A stretch of DNA of 40,161 nt. Origin: Gammaproteobacteria bacterium (GTDB lineage Bacteria; Pseudomonadota; Gammaproteobacteria; Eutrophobiales; Eutrophobiaceae). Numbering within the stretch: position 1 is the first letter of the stretch; every line of letters starts with the position of its first letter. A program made the translations under genes and the position numbers. The notes beneath the pieces were generated by a model. The model was given only the letters and a program-made list of their open reading frames with translations. It was not told the DNA's origin and searched no databases. The stretch lies in contig JABHFC010000098.1 of NCBI GenBank assembly GCA_018676275.1, positions 1 to 40,161 of the forward strand, in the 5' to 3' direction. This document shows positions 9,941 to 21,305 of this stretch, in pieces.

Positions 9941-10663
9941 ATGATAAACACGGTTCAAAGCATCCCGCTTTTCAATCTGGCAATAGCTTTTGTTCCTGCC
10001 TTTGCTGTCCTTCTTATTCTTGCTAAATGGTCTTTAAACGCCAGCAATGCACTTCATGCGATAATACGTATGTTGATCCAGTTACTGATCATTGGTTATT
10101 TTCTCACTTATATTTTTGAAGCAAAACATGCCTGGGTAATTCTGTTTATTTTGACTGCAATGGTTTTAGCGTCAAGTTGGATAGCACTGGGCACAATAAA
10201 GTCTATTCGATATCTGCTATTTAAACATGCCTTTCTATCCATCGCGTTTGGTGGCGGCATTACTCTGGCGCTAATCACACAGGGAGTTCTCGTACTTAAG
10301 CCCTGGTATCTACCACAGCTTATGATTCCACTTGCAGGAATGATATTTGCGAATTCAATGAATAGCATTAGTCTTGCTGCTGAACGACTCAATGCTGAAT
10401 TGGAAAGGAATGTGCCATATAACGAGGCACGTAACATCGCACTCCATGCAGCTCTGATTCCTATAATCAATTCATTGTTTGCTGTAGGACTTGTTTCCCT
10501 GCCGGGCATGATGACAGGGCAAATATTATCTGGTGTTTCTCCCCTGATAGCTATCAGGTATCAAATTATGGTGATGTGTATGATATTCGGATCATCGGGC
10601 ATTTCTGCGGCCTGTTTTTTAATGTTAGCCAAACCTGTCTTTGAAAAAAGCCGGAGTAATTAA
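9941..10663 (+). CDS. fetB: FetB/YbbM (UPF0014) family ABC transporter permease
   Basis: Membrane protein of 240 aa with family-typical segments LMIPLAGMIFANSMNSISLAAERL and LVSLPGMMTGQILSGVSPLIAIRYQIMVMCMIFGSSGISA. Confidence 0.88.
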   Translation: MINTVQSIPLFNLAIAFVPAFAVLLILAKWSLNASNALHAIIRMLIQLLIIGYFLTYIFEAKHAWVILFILTAMVLASSWIALGTIKSIRYLLFKHAFLSIAFGGGITLALITQGVLVLKPWYLPQLMIPLAGMIFANSMNSISLAAERLNAELERNVPYNEARNIALHAALIPIINSLFAVGLVSLPGMMTGQILSGVSPLIAIRYQIMVMCMIFGSSGISAACFLMLAKPVFEKSRSN

Positions 10664-10841
10664 CACAGGAATGTATGTAGGTTAAGACAGGTAGCTAGTA
10701 ATAATTGCATATAGCTGGCAGGTTTGAACTAATAAATTTTACAATCCTCCTTATTTTTCATTTATATTTGCGAGATTGTCCTATAATCCAGCAATAGTCC
10801 GGGCAGATAAAATATTAATTGCTTAATCAGGAGTCAATTTA

Positions 10842-11087
10842 ATGTCAGATAACGATGATCAAACCCAAGCCACTATTGCAAAAACACTATGGTCGGAAAC
10901 TCTAATAGAGCTGCTGATTGTTTCATTAGAGAAAAACCTTTCTGACGAGAAAATTGTAGAGCTATTGAAAGATCTTAAACAAAAGAAATTTAAACCAGAT
11001 TATATTGTCAGGAAGGTATCAAAGAGCCTCGGTGAAAAACAAGCCAACAGGGTTAAACTACTACTACCCAAAACCTTGAGTCGATGA
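10842..11087 (+). CDS. Hypothetical protein, 81 aa, charged and helical
   Basis: ORF with ATG preceded by AGGAG-like sequence (atcaggagtcaatttaatg). No family recognised. Confidence 0.65.
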   Translation: MSDNDDQTQATIAKTLWSETLIELLIVSLEKNLSDEKIVELLKDLKQKKFKPDYIVRKVSKSLGEKQANRVKLLLPKTLSR

Positions 11088-11145
11088 TCGCTTAAAACCT
11101 CTTTTACAATGGCTTTAACCCGGTTGTATTAGAATGTAATTCAAC

Positions 11146-12591
11146 TCAGACTGGTGCTGGCAAATCTGAGCTTCCCATCAAATAATCGTCAATCCCTCTG
11201 GCTGCGCTCCTGCCCTCGGCTATAGCCCAAACGATCAAGCTCTGTCCTCGCTGCATATCGCCTGCAGTAAAAACACCTTTAACGTTCGTCATCCAGGTCT
11301 TTTTATCTGCAATAATATTGCCACGTGCATCCAGTTCAAGACCCAGTTGTTCAAGCATGCCCGGTTTTTCCGGACCGAGGAAGCCCATGGCCAGGAAGGC
11401 GAGATCACAGGGTAGTTCCTGTTCACTGCCGGCGACTTCTTCGAAACTCATTCGTCCGTCAACATTCTTCATTTCTACATTTACCAGCTGCAGTGCCTTA
11501 ACATTGCCATTGCCATCATCAACAAAGCGTTTGGTATTCACAGAATAAACTCGTTCGACACCTTCTTCATGAGCAGAAGCTGTCCTGAAAATACGAGGCC
11601 ATTCCGGCCAGGGGTTATCTTCAGGTCTTGATGATGGTGGTTTCGGCATGATTTCCAATTGATGTACAGATGCACAACCTTGTCGGTTTGCTGTGCCTAA
11701 ACAATCGGCACCGGTATCGCCACCGCCGATGATTACAACATGCTTGCCTTCAGCATTAATAAAGTTATCCGGTTTATCGTCTCCTTCACACAGCCTGTTC
11801 TGCATTGGCAGGTATTCCATCGCCTGGTAAATACCTTTTAACTCACGACCTTCTGCGGGTAAGTCGCGGGCAGCACAAGCGCCTCCTGTTAATAACAGGG
11901 CGTCAAAATCATTTTGTAATTGTTCAACAGGAATATTATCACCGACATGCGCATTGGTTTTGAAGGTAACACCTTCAGCTTCCATTTGTTTCATCCTTCG
12001 ATCAATCTGACTCTTTTCCATTTTGAATTCTGGAATCCCGTAGCGTAGCAAGCCACCAATACGATCTGCCCGTTCAAATACTGTCACATCATGACCTGCC
12101 CTGGCCAGTTGCTGTGCCGCTGCCAGACCAGCCGGACCCGAACCAACGATGGCAACTTTCTTGCCGGTTTTTGTCTCAGCAATTTCGGGTTTAATCCAGC
12201 CGTTCTCCCAGGCCTTATCAATAATCGACAGTTCCACCGCTTTAATAGTAACGGGATCCTCATTTATACCTAATACACAGGAACCTTCGCATGGTGCCGG
12301 ACACAGGGTGCCGGTAAATTCGGGAAAATTATTGGTCGCATGCAAACGTTGAATCGCTTCATTCCATTGATCACGATATACGAGATCATTCCAGTCAGGG
12401 ATCATATTGCCCAGCGGGCAACCTTGATGACAGAAAGGAATACCACAATCCATACAGCGTGATGCCTGGGTTTTTAGAGGTTCAACAGGCCACGGTTGCA
12501 TGACTTGCCGGAAATCTTTCAAGCGTTCTTCTACCGGACGATAGGGTTGTTTTTCCCTGTCAAATTCAATGAAACCCGTTATTTTACCCAT
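11146..12591 (-). CDS. gltD: Glutamate synthase small subunit (NADPH-GOGAT beta)
   Basis: Cysteine cluster [23 protein letters not shown] motifs ([28 protein letters not shown]), immediately after gltB. Confidence 0.97.
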   Translation of the reverse strand: MGKITGFIEFDREKQPYRPVEERLKDFRQVMQPWPVEPLKTQASRCMDCGIPFCHQGCPLGNMIPDWNDLVYRDQWNEAIQRLHATNNFPEFTGTLCPAPCEGSCVLGINEDPVTIKAVELSIIDKAWENGWIKPEIAETKTGKKVAIVGSGPAGLAAAQQLARAGHDVTVFERADRIGGLLRYGIPEFKMEKSQIDRRMKQMEAEGVTFKTNAHVGDNIPVEQLQNDFDALLLTGGACAARDLPAEGRELKGIYQAMEYLPMQNRLCEGDDKPDNFINAEGKHVVIIGGGDTGADCLGTANRQGCASVHQLEIMPKPPSSRPEDNPWPEWPRIFRTASAHEEGVERVYSVNTKRFVDDGNGNVKALQLVNVEMKNVDGRMSFEEVAGSEQELPCDLAFLAMGFLGPEKPGMLEQLGLELDARGNIIADKKTWMTNVKGVFTAGDMQRGQSLIVWAIAEGRSAARGIDDYLMGSSDLPAPV

Positions 12592-15500
12592 GAGCTGCCT
12601 CCATTACCGCATCATCTACTGATGTGCCCTCTTCTTTTGCCTTTTTGATCGCGGCTAGAACACGTTTGTAGTCTGTTGGCATTACCTTGACAAATCTGGA
12701 CTGATAATAGTCCCAGTTATCGAGAATATTTTTCGCTACAGTACTTTGAGTATATTGAACATGCCTGGTCAACAAGGTTTTCACAATGTCCAAGTCTTCG
12801 TCTTCACTGAGTGACTCCAGGTCAACCATGCCCTGGTTACAACGAATATCAAAATCACCTTTTTCATCGAGAACATAAGCGATACCGCCAGACATTCCCG
12901 CGGCAAAATTACGACCGGTATTTCCAATAATTACAACGCGACCACCGGTCATGTATTCACAACCATGATCACCGATCCCCTCAACAACGGTATGCACGCC
13001 ACTGTTACGAACACAGAAACGTTCTCCTGCAATCCCCCGGAAATAAGCTTCACCTTGAGTTGCACCATAGAGCAAGACATTACCGACCAGGATGTTATCT
13101 TCAGGGACAAAAGTGGAATGACGTGGCGGATAAACGATAATTTTGCCACCGGACAGGCCCTTACCAAGATAGTCGTTAGCGTCACCTTCAAGTGTTAATG
13201 TCACGCCTTTAGGTATGAACGCGCCAAAACTCATCCCAGCGGAACCATTAAAATGAATGTTCACTGTATCTTCCGGCAGACCTTCTCCGCCATAACGTTT
13301 AGTGATGTTATAACCAAGAATGGTACCAACTGTTCTATTGGTATTTAAAACCGGCAGGATAATATCAACCGGCTTTTTGTTTTCCAGTGCATCCTTACAC
13401 AAGGGAACAATGGTTGTTACATCGAGGGATTGATCCAGACCATGATCCTGGCTATTAACGCAGTAAACTTCATCACCGGGACGGGGTTCCGGCTTGTATA
13501 GTATGTTTGAAAAATCAAGCCCCTGTGCTTTCCAATGATCAACTGCTTTTTTCATTTCCAGTCTATCAACCTGACCAATCATTTCGTCAATTGTTCGAAA
13601 ACCCAATTCAGCCATATACTCACGCACTTCTTCAGCAATGTATTTAAAGAAGTTTTCAACAAACTCAGGCGTGCCGGTAAATTTCTTTCTTAATTCAGGG
13701 TTTTGTGTTGCTACGCCCACGGGGCAGGTATTCAAATGACAGACACGCATCATTACACAGCCCATAACCACAAGTGGTGCAGTAGAGAATCCAAATTCTT
13801 CTGCTCCCATTAGTGCTGCAACAATGACATCACGTCCAGTCTTTAACTGACCGTCAGCCTGTACCACAATGCGATCCCGCAAACCGTTTTGTACCAATAC
13901 CTGTTGAGTTTCAGCCAGACCAAGTTCCCAGGGTAAACCTGCATGCTTCAATGAGCTTATCGGTGAAGCACCTGTGCCTCCATCGTAACCAGAGATAAGT
14001 ACCACGTCAGAATGTGCTTTAGCCACACCGGCTGCAACCGTACCCACGCCAACCTCTGCCACCAGTTTCACATGCACTCGTGCTTCAGGATTGGAGTTCT
14101 TTAAGTCATGAATAAGCTGTGCCAGATCTTCAATAGAATAAATATCATGGTGCGGTGGTGGCGATATCAATCCAACCCCTGCAGTAGAGTGTCGTACTTT
14201 TGCTATCCAGGGATAGACTTTAGGACCAGGTAATTGACCTCCTTCACCCGGTTTTGCCCCTTGTGCCATCTTGATCTGTAAATCATCTGCATTTGCCAGG
14301 TATTCGCTTGTTACACCAAAGCGACCCGAGGCAACCTGTTTAATTGAACTCCTTCTCGAGTCTCCATTAGCGTCGGGCGTAAAACGGTCAGGGTCTTCGC
14401 CACCTTCGCCGGTATTAGATTTTCCGCCGATTCGATTCATGGCAATCGCCAGCGTTTCGTGTGCTTCCTGACTTATTGAGCCATATGACATGGCACCGGT
14501 CGAAAAGCGTTTCATTATATTTTCGATCGGTTCAACTTCATCTAAAGGAATCGACTTGTTTGAATTCTTGAATTCGAATAAGCCTCTAAGCGTAGCAATA
14601 TGTTCGTTTTGATCGTCTACCAGTGAAGTATATTCTTTGAAAATCTGGTACTGCCCTGAACGCGTAGCATGTTGCAGTTTAAAAACAGTATCAGGATTGA
14701 AAAGATGATATTCCCCATCACGTCGCCATTGATACTCTCCACCCCATTCCAGTTCAGGACGTTGAACCTGTCGATCCGGAAAGGCATTGTGATGACGTAA
14801 GCTCATTTCTTCTGCAACCACATCCAGGCCGATTCCGCCGATACGGGATGCTGTCCAGGTGAAATACTTATCCACGAAATCTTTGTCAAGACCAATGGCT
14901 TCAAAAATCTGTGCGCCACGATAGGATTGAACTGTTGATACCCCCATCTTTGCCATGATTTTGGTCAGGCCTTTGTTTACAGCCTTGATAAAATTCTGAA
15001 TTGCCTTTTCATGTGACATATCCGGAACATGTCCAGATCCAATCAAATCCCCTAATGACTCAAAAGCGAGGTAAGGATTAACACAACCGACGCCATAACC
15101 TAATAATACCGCGAAGTGATGAACCTCACGTGGCTCTCCCGATTCCAGAACCAGACTTATTTGTGTGCGCGTTCCCTTTCTTACAAGGTAATGATGTACT
15201 CCGGCTGTCGCTAATAATGCCGGTATCGGTGCGTGATCTTTATCAATATCACGGTCCGATAAAATAATGTAGGTAAAACCTTCCGCAAGTGCTGCATCTG
15301 CCGCTTCACAAACTTCTGCCAAGGCCTTATCCAGCCCTGCTCCGCCTTCAGCGACCGGATAAACAATCGGGATTACTTTTGTCTTAAAGCCCGGTAAATC
15401 AACGTCGCGAATTCGCGCTAGTTCTTCATTAGTGATAACCGGGGAATTCAAACTAATCTGACGACAATGCTGCGGGCCTGCTTCTAAAAGATTACCTTCT

Positions 15501-17149
15501 GGCCCAATAGATGAGCCGACCTGAGTAACCAGTTCTTCACGAATACCATCCAGCGGTGGATTCGTGACCTGTGCAAATAGCTGTTTGAAATAGTCATATA
15601 ACAAACGTGAACGGTTCGATAATACTGCAAGCGCTGTATCCGTTCCCATTGAACCAGTTGGTTCCATACCTTTAGCTGCCATTGGTGCCATAAGAATTTT
15701 CAGATCTTCATGGGTATACCCAAAAGCCTGCTGACGCAGTAGCAATGTTTCCGGATCTGTACCATGAGTCTGCTTGGGCTGTGGCAGGTTTTCAATTGGT
15801 ACCATGTTCTTTTTCAGCCACTCGCCATAAGGATGTTCCCTGGCAAAAGTTTCCTTCAGCTCTGCATCATCAATGATTCGACCCTGTTTTGTGTCGACCA
15901 TAAAAATACGACCGGGATGCAAACGTTCTTTAACTAATACATTTTCAGGAGCTATATCAAGCACACCAACTTCCGATGCCATGATCACTCTGTCATCTTT
16001 TGTCACATAATAACGTGAAGGACGCAGACCATTTCTATCCAGCACGGCTCCGATAACTTCTCCATCAGTGAATGCGACGGAAGCGGGCCCATCCCATGGC
16101 TCCATCAGACAAGAATGATATTCGTAAAAAGCACGACGCTCTTCATCCATCGTTTCGTGTCCTGACCAGGCCTCCGGGATCATCATTAATATCGCATGCG
16201 GTAATGGGCGCCCGGCCATATGCAAAAATTCCATCACATTATCGAAAGTTGCAGAGTCGCTACCTCCTTCGATTACAACCGGAAACAGCTTCTTTAAGTC
16301 CTCACCAAACAATTCCGACTCACATAGAGCTTCGCGTGCGCGCATCCAGTTTGCATTTCCTCGAGCAGTATTTATTTCACCATTATGTGCCACGTAACGG
16401 AAAGGGTGAGCCAATTTCCAGGCGGGAAAAGTGTTTGTGGAAAATCGCTGATGCACCAGTGCCATAGCCGATTCAACATCAGGATCGCAAATATCCGGGA
16501 ACATGGGCTCAAGCTGAGTGCCGGTTAACATGCCCTTGTAGACAAAAGTACGATATGACAGTGATGGAACGTAGAACAATTCCTGTTCCGACATACCAGA
16601 ATTCCAAATGGCATATTCGCTGCGCTTGCGTATTACATATAATTTACGTTCAAGTGAGGCTGCATCCTTTACATTCGCTCCTCGACCGATAAAAATTTGT
16701 TTGAACGCAGGCTCTCCAGCCAATGCTGTAGGACCAACCATGGAGTCATCAACAGGAACATCACGCCAGCCCAGTACTACCTGGCCTTCTTCCTCTACTA
16801 TCTTGTTAAATATTTCCTGACACTGTGCAGACTGCTCTGCGTCTTTTGGCAAAAAAACCAGGCCCGCACCGTAATCTTCATCGGCAGGAAGATCGATGCC
16901 CAGTTTGCTGCATTCTCTTTGAAAAAACTTATGCGGCTTCTGGATAAGAATACCAACACCATCGCCAGTGTTTTCTTCACAACCACAAGCGCCCCGATGC
17001 AGAAGGTTTTTTAATATTGTTAAAGCATCACTAACTATTTGATGCGACTTGCGACCTTTGATATCAACAACGAAGCCAACGCCACATGCGTCATGCTCCT
17101 GGGCAGGATCATAGAGACCTTCTTTTTCGTGGCCGACAAATTTTCTCAT
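12584..17149 (-). CDS. gltB: Glutamate synthase large subunit (NADPH-GOGAT alpha)
   Basis: 1521 aa; N-terminal HDACGVGFV amidotransferase, [33 protein letters not shown] domain [12 protein letters not shown] and the C-terminal GXGXG-type domain. Confidence 0.98.
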   Translation of the reverse strand: MRKFVGHEKEGLYDPAQEHDACGVGFVVDIKGRKSHQIVSDALTILKNLLHRGACGCEENTGDGVGILIQKPHKFFQRECSKLGIDLPADEDYGAGLVFLPKDAEQSAQCQEIFNKIVEEEGQVVLGWRDVPVDDSMVGPTALAGEPAFKQIFIGRGANVKDAASLERKLYVIRKRSEYAIWNSGMSEQELFYVPSLSYRTFVYKGMLTGTQLEPMFPDICDPDVESAMALVHQRFSTNTFPAWKLAHPFRYVAHNGEINTARGNANWMRAREALCESELFGEDLKKLFPVVIEGGSDSATFDNVMEFLHMAGRPLPHAILMMIPEAWSGHETMDEERRAFYEYHSCLMEPWDGPASVAFTDGEVIGAVLDRNGLRPSRYYVTKDDRVIMASEVGVLDIAPENVLVKERLHPGRIFMVDTKQGRIIDDAELKETFAREHPYGEWLKKNMVPIENLPQPKQTHGTDPETLLLRQQAFGYTHEDLKILMAPMAAKGMEPTGSMGTDTALAVLSNRSRLLYDYFKQLFAQVTNPPLDGIREELVTQVGSSIGPEGNLLEAGPQHCRQISLNSPVITNEELARIRDVDLPGFKTKVIPIVYPVAEGGAGLDKALAEVCEAADAALAEGFTYIILSDRDIDKDHAPIPALLATAGVHHYLVRKGTRTQISLVLESGEPREVHHFAVLLGYGVGCVNPYLAFESLGDLIGSGHVPDMSHEKAIQNFIKAVNKGLTKIMAKMGVSTVQSYRGAQIFEAIGLDKDFVDKYFTWTASRIGGIGLDVVAEEMSLRHHNAFPDRQVQRPELEWGGEYQWRRDGEYHLFNPDTVFKLQHATRSGQYQIFKEYTSLVDDQNEHIATLRGLFEFKNSNKSIPLDEVEPIENIMKRFSTGAMSYGSISQEAHETLAIAMNRIGGKSNTGEGGEDPDRFTPDANGDSRRSSIKQVASGRFGVTSEYLANADDLQIKMAQGAKPGEGGQLPGPKVYPWIAKVRHSTAGVGLISPPPHHDIYSIEDLAQLIHDLKNSNPEARVHVKLVAEVGVGTVAAGVAKAHSDVVLISGYDGGTGASPISSLKHAGLPWELGLAETQQVLVQNGLRDRIVVQADGQLKTGRDVIVAALMGAEEFGFSTAPLVVMGCVMMRVCHLNTCPVGVATQNPELRKKFTGTPEFVENFFKYIAEEVREYMAELGFRTIDEMIGQVDRLEMKKAVDHWKAQGLDFSNILYKPEPRPGDEVYCVNSQDHGLDQSLDVTTIVPLCKDALENKKPVDIILPVLNTNRTVGTILGYNITKRYGGEGLPEDTVNIHFNGSAGMSFGAFIPKGVTLTLEGDANDYLGKGLSGGKIIVYPPRHSTFVPEDNILVGNVLLYGATQGEAYFRGIAGERFCVRNSGVHTVVEGIGDHGCEYMTGGRVVIIGNTGRNFAAGMSGGIAYVLDEKGDFDIRCNQGMVDLESLSEDEDLDIVKTLLTRHVQYTQSTVAKNILDNWDYYQSRFVKVMPTDYKRVLAAIKKAKEEGTSVDDAVMEAAHG

Positions 17150-17294
17150 ACTGAATACACCATAATGACTTTGAATTAGTTCGCAGAAAACTGAATGATC
17201 TGGAATATCCCGAGGACACTATCCAGAAGAACACTTGTTCACACCCCCTCGGCGTGAAACTGTGTCTCTTTTTCTAAAAGCAAAAAGGAGCAGG

Positions 17295-17323
17295 ATTATA
17301 ATAAAGCCACCAGCTTATGTCAC
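17295..17323 (-). promoter_or_regulatory. Putative sigma70-type promoter for gltBD
   Basis: Minus-strand GTGACA (17318-17323), 17-nt spacer, TATAAT (17295-17300); about 140 nt upstream of the gltB ATG. Confidence 0.55.
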
Positions 17324-17443
17324 GGTGCAACATATCATGAGATTAAACATATCTCTGCATTTAGATACATTTAATGATAATTGTGTTGTTTTACGATCTT
17401 TTAGAGGATTTTAGGGGCTTTTATTATTCAAATATTGTCTCTG

Positions 17444-18976
17444 TTACTCAGTTTTGATTGCCTTATGTATGCTGGATATCGACTTTGCCCAGGGCTTGCC
17501 CTGCTGAACATCCTTCGACAAGCTGCTAATCGCTGCCCGCGCTTCTTCGCGGTCAGAATAAAGTCCATAGACAAGAACATGCCAGGGTTTATCCGCTTGC
17601 ATTGCCTGGTATAGCGACAGCTGTTTATGGTCCAGTTGAGCACCATTCAGGAAGCGTCTAATAGTTGTCATTTCCATGGCACCGATTAGCTGTATCACGT
17701 AGTGATCACTTGATTGTTGCCGTAACCACTCGTGGCCTCGAATTTCAGAACTCGTTATTTCTATTTTTGTTGTTGTTCTCTGTAAATCCTGCTGTTCCGA
17801 TTTCGCTTCTGTTAGCGCTGGTACGTCTGATTGGTTTAATCCTGGCACCGCAGCTCCGGCACTTTCCGTATGACTGAGCTTTAAGACATCCGGAATATTA
17901 ACTGTCGAATCCAATTCATTCTTAGTCGCTACTTCTACTTTTTCTTCAATCACCTCAGCTTCCAAACTACTCTGCGCCAAAGATATTGGCTCACTCTTGT
18001 TCAATTCATCTGTATTTTTGCTGGAAACAGAAAATTGTTTTTCAGGTAGTCTCAATGATATTTGCTCCGCATTAATCGATTCGTCTTCCTGTAAATACGA
18101 CCAAACGTAGATAATAATAAAAGTTATTAGCAAACAGGCTATGACGACTAAGCCTTTGTTTCGAGCTCCATCAGTATTTTTTTTGCCGGTCTTTGATGAA
18201 AGTATCTTCATATCCAGGTTTGCGGGATCACTTAAACCCTGTCTTGCAAGAAAGCTTATGTTCCCGGCCAGGCCGCCAGACACTTTATGAATTCTACTAA
18301 TTTCCTTATCCGAGAACGTATCTTCTTTACCGCCACAAACAGCCAGAAGATAATGCAGGTAAGCTGTTGTTTCATTCAAATCAAAGCTGGGTATATTAAT
18401 TGTATGAACAAGACCAGTATTGGAGCTTTCATCTGCAATTTCATTAATTCTCTGTAATAACGAGTCTTGCCCTATAAGCACAATCCTAATGAATGTATTT
18501 TTCTCTTTAAAACTCATAAGCTGAAAAATAAAACGTAAAGTCTTCTCATTGAGCTTATCTGCATCATCAATAAACAGTATTGGAATTTTCCCAATAAGAT
18601 TGCAGTGACTGAGATGCTTGTTTATCAGCGCGATAGATTCAGATGTATCATCTGTGTCATTCTGATGTTCCCTTAACATTGATTTAACTAATATGTCAGG
18701 GTCAATTTTTGGGGTCGCATCAATTCGACAAGCTAACCAGTCATCATCGGCTGTAACCACGAGATGTTGAGCAAATAATGTCTTGCCAACTTTTTCACGC
18801 CCTTTAATTAACAGCACTTGTTGACTGACCTGCAGTAAATGTTTGATCAAATCCAATCGGTGCTGGGTTTCAGCGGAAGTGAAAAATAGTTCTTTACTGT
18901 ATTTGTTCTGAAATGGATCTTGTGTCAGAGCTAATATCTTGAAATAGTCGTCCGGGGTGAGTGATTGTCTGGCCAT
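17444..18976 (-). CDS. damX: ExeA/DamX-like AAA ATPase with transmembrane segment and C-terminal SPOR domain
   Basis: Walker A GREKVGKT, Walker B PILFIDDADKL, TM GLVVIACLLITFIIIYVW, C-terminal SPOR-like HYVIQLIGAMEMTTIRRFL...WHVLVYGLYSDREEARAAISSL. Confidence 0.85.
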   Translation of the reverse strand: MARQSLTPDDYFKILALTQDPFQNKYSKELFFTSAETQHRLDLIKHLLQVSQQVLLIKGREKVGKTLFAQHLVVTADDDWLACRIDATPKIDPDILVKSMLREHQNDTDDTSESIALINKHLSHCNLIGKIPILFIDDADKLNEKTLRFIFQLMSFKEKNTFIRIVLIGQDSLLQRINEIADESSNTGLVHTINIPSFDLNETTAYLHYLLAVCGGKEDTFSDKEISRIHKVSGGLAGNISFLARQGLSDPANLDMKILSSKTGKKNTDGARNKGLVVIACLLITFIIIYVWSYLQEDESINAEQISLRLPEKQFSVSSKNTDELNKSEPISLAQSSLEAEVIEEKVEVATKNELDSTVNIPDVLKLSHTESAGAAVPGLNQSDVPALTEAKSEQQDLQRTTTKIEITSSEIRGHEWLRQQSSDHYVIQLIGAMEMTTIRRFLNGAQLDHKQLSLYQAMQADKPWHVLVYGLYSDREEARAAISSLSKDVQQGKPWAKSISSIHKAIKTE

Positions 18977-19050
18977 ACTTACCTATTTTTTAAGAATTAC
19001 CACAGGCGGGTAATACGACAGGTAGGTTGAAATACCTGTTAAACATACTC

Positions 19051-20136
19051 TTAGAGGTCTTCTGTCGGACCAACCGTCTCTTTTGGCTCCATACTCAACA
19101 CATATGATAGTTGCAATGAAAGAGGCTCATAGATTATTAATGCCCTTCCCTGTGCATCATCTTGCTGAATTACTGAAGACTGATCCTCTTCAACAATAGT
19201 TAACAGGTTTTCAGTGTTTGTAGCTTCTACTGACTTATCCTGGATTTCATCTAATAATGACTGACGAGCTTCTTTCAAAACACCATTCTCGTAATATTGA
19301 TATCCGGCAAACGATACTAAAAGCAAAATCAGTATGAAAGTGATACCTCCATAACTTTTACCGCTTATGTCCTTGTTCAGGTTTGCCTGCATTAGTTGAC
19401 GGGCCAAAATATTAACACCGCCTGGTAAGCCCCCACTGGCTTTATGTAAATATTCTATTTCACTTTCTGTAAATGGTATTTCAATGTTATCCCCGCATGA
19501 AGAAAATCTATATTTTAAATAAGCTCCAATTTGATCTTTCGTAAAGCAGGGCATAGAAAGGGTATCAATTGTCCCTTCGGCTAGTTCCTTTAAGCCAGGT
19601 TTGGAAATAGTCTCTGTTATTGACTCATTTGCGAAAAAGATAAACCTGAAAAACGCATCGTTGTAACGTAGATCGGCTAATTGAAGAAGAAACTGCAGGG
19701 TGCCGAATGATAATTTATGAGCATCATCTATAACAATCACAGGCACTACTTTTTCCTGATAAGACTGTTCAAGATATTTGTGCATCATGCTAATTGATTG
19801 GGGAGCACCAATTTCCTTTTCAGGCAATAATTGTTGAATGATTGAATGTGCAATTGATTCTGGTTCTGAGTCAGAATTGGCTATAGTAAAACTTACTTGC
19901 CAATCTTTCTCTTTCAATATAAGCAATTTCTGAGCGAGTAAGGATTTCCCTGCTCCTGAGACGGAATTGATAAGTAGCGCTTTTTCGCTGGCCTTTATAT
20001 GCTGCTTTGCTTCTTTAAGCCTTCGATTTATTTCCGGCGTCAGGTAAATATTTTTATCGATAACATCCAGTGGGAAAGGATCTTTATCCAATCCGTATTC
20101 GAGGTAATATTTATTTTCAGAAATTGAATTTTTCAT
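19051..20136 (-). CDS. ExeA-like AAA ATPase with transmembrane segment and no SPOR domain
   Basis: Walker A SVSGAGKS, Walker B PVIVIDDAHKL, TM GGITFILILLLVSFAGYQYY, then a ~75-residue tail without SPOR features. Confidence 0.85.
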   Translation of the reverse strand: MKNSISENKYYLEYGLDKDPFPLDVIDKNIYLTPEINRRLKEAKQHIKASEKALLINSVSGAGKSLLAQKLLILKEKDWQVSFTIANSDSEPESIAHSIIQQLLPEKEIGAPQSISMMHKYLEQSYQEKVVPVIVIDDAHKLSFGTLQFLLQLADLRYNDAFFRFIFFANESITETISKPGLKELAEGTIDTLSMPCFTKDQIGAYLKYRFSSCGDNIEIPFTESEIEYLHKASGGLPGGVNILARQLMQANLNKDISGKSYGGITFILILLLVSFAGYQYYENGVLKEARQSLLDEIQDKSVEATNTENLLTIVEEDQSSVIQQDDAQGRALIIYEPLSLQLSYVLSMEPKETVGPTEDL

Positions 20137-20162
20137 GTCGAAAAAAATATTTTTACCAAGGT

Positions 20163-21305
20163 CTATTTATCTTTCATTATCCGGTCATATTCCATCATCG
20201 CAAACCTGTCAGTCATCCCTGCAATATAATCTTTTACGATACTCTCTCTGCTATAACTTTCATTATCAGTATAACTAGCTGAGATTGTACTTGTTGACCT
20301 CTCTGGTAACAAACCTGGATTATCAATAAAGCTATTAAAAAGCTCAACCACGATGTGTTGGGATTTTTCAGCCATTTCTCGAACTTTACTGTGGTTATAC
20401 AAATTCTTGCTCAGAAAACGTTTTAACTGGATATGCTTTCTGTGCACATCCTCGCCAAGTTTTATAACAATGTCTTCGGAATTTCGTACATCATCTATTG
20501 ACTTCACCCCAATAGATTGAACTCTTGCTTTACTGGTTTCGATAAGGTCTGTAACCAGATTATTGATCATTCGCCTGATTAATTCGTTACTTAAGCGCTT
20601 GCCCTTTATATCTGGCCAGTGATCAGTAACATATTGATAGTGTTCATCAATGATTTCACAATCTCTTAATTCATCGATAGAAATAAGACCAGAACGTAAG
20701 CCATCGTCAACATCGTGATTATTGTAAGCTATTTCATCGGCAATATTTGCTACCTGGGCTTCCATACCTGGCTGCAGGTTTTGTTCAAATCGCTGGCCCA
20801 GTTCACCCAGGATCTCTGCATTTTTACGTGAACAGTGTTTCAATATTCCTTCCCGAGTTTCGAAAGTCAGATTTAGGCCCGGATATTCTGCATACCTTTC
20901 TTCAAGCAAATCTACGACTCTCAATGATTGAAAATTATGTTCAAAACCTCCATGGTCTTTCATGCAAAGATTCAATGCGGCCTGCCCTGCATGCCCAAAT
21001 GGCGTATGACCGAGATCATGTGCCAGGCATATCGCTTCCGTGAGATCTTCATTCAGCCCTAGCGCACGCGCAACAGTTCTACCAATCTGAGACACTTCAA
21101 GAGAATGTGTCAGGCGAGTACGAAACATATCGCCTTCATGATTAACGAATACCTGAGTCTTGTATTCAAGCCTTCTGAAAGCAGAGCTGTGAATAATACG
21201 ATCCCTGTCTCTCTGATACTGACTACGAAAAGGTGAAGCTTGTTCAGTAAATCGACGACCGCGTGATGATTCATCGCTGGCTGCATATGATGCCAGCGAG
21301 AGCAT
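20163..21305 (-). CDS. dgt: Deoxyguanosinetriphosphate triphosphohydrolase-like protein
   Basis: HD-domain signature: RTRLTHSLEVSQIGR, AICLAHDLGHTPFGHAGQ, DEIAYNNHDVDDGL. Confidence 0.95.
   Translation of the reverse strand: MLSLASYAASDESSRGRRFTEQASPFRSQYQRDRDRIIHSSAFRRLEYKTQVFVNHEGDMFRTRLTHSLEVSQIGRTVARALGLNEDLTEAICLAHDLGHTPFGHAGQAALNLCMKDHGGFEHNFQSLRVVDLLEERYAEYPGLNLTFETREGILKHCSRKNAEILGELGQRFEQNLQPGMEAQVANIADEIAYNNHDVDDGLRSGLISIDELRDCEIIDEHYQYVTDHWPDIKGKRLSNELIRRMINNLVTDLIETSKARVQSIGVKSIDDVRNSEDIVIKLGEDVHRKHIQLKRFLSKNLYNHSKVREMAEKSQHIVVELFNSFIDNPGLLPERSTSTISASYTDNESYSRESIVKDYIAGMTDRFAMMEYDRIMKDK

Noticed and set aside
10108-10509. 133-aa minus-strand ORF
   Set aside because: Antisense to the fetB-like gene; no family resemblance.
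16072-16467. 131-aa plus-strand ORF
   Set aside because: Antisense to highly conserved gltB sequence; shadow ORF.
17241-17257. TTCAC...GTGAA inverted repeat near the gltB leader as an operator
   Set aside because: Only 5 bp with a mismatch beyond; too weak to call separately from the leader finding.
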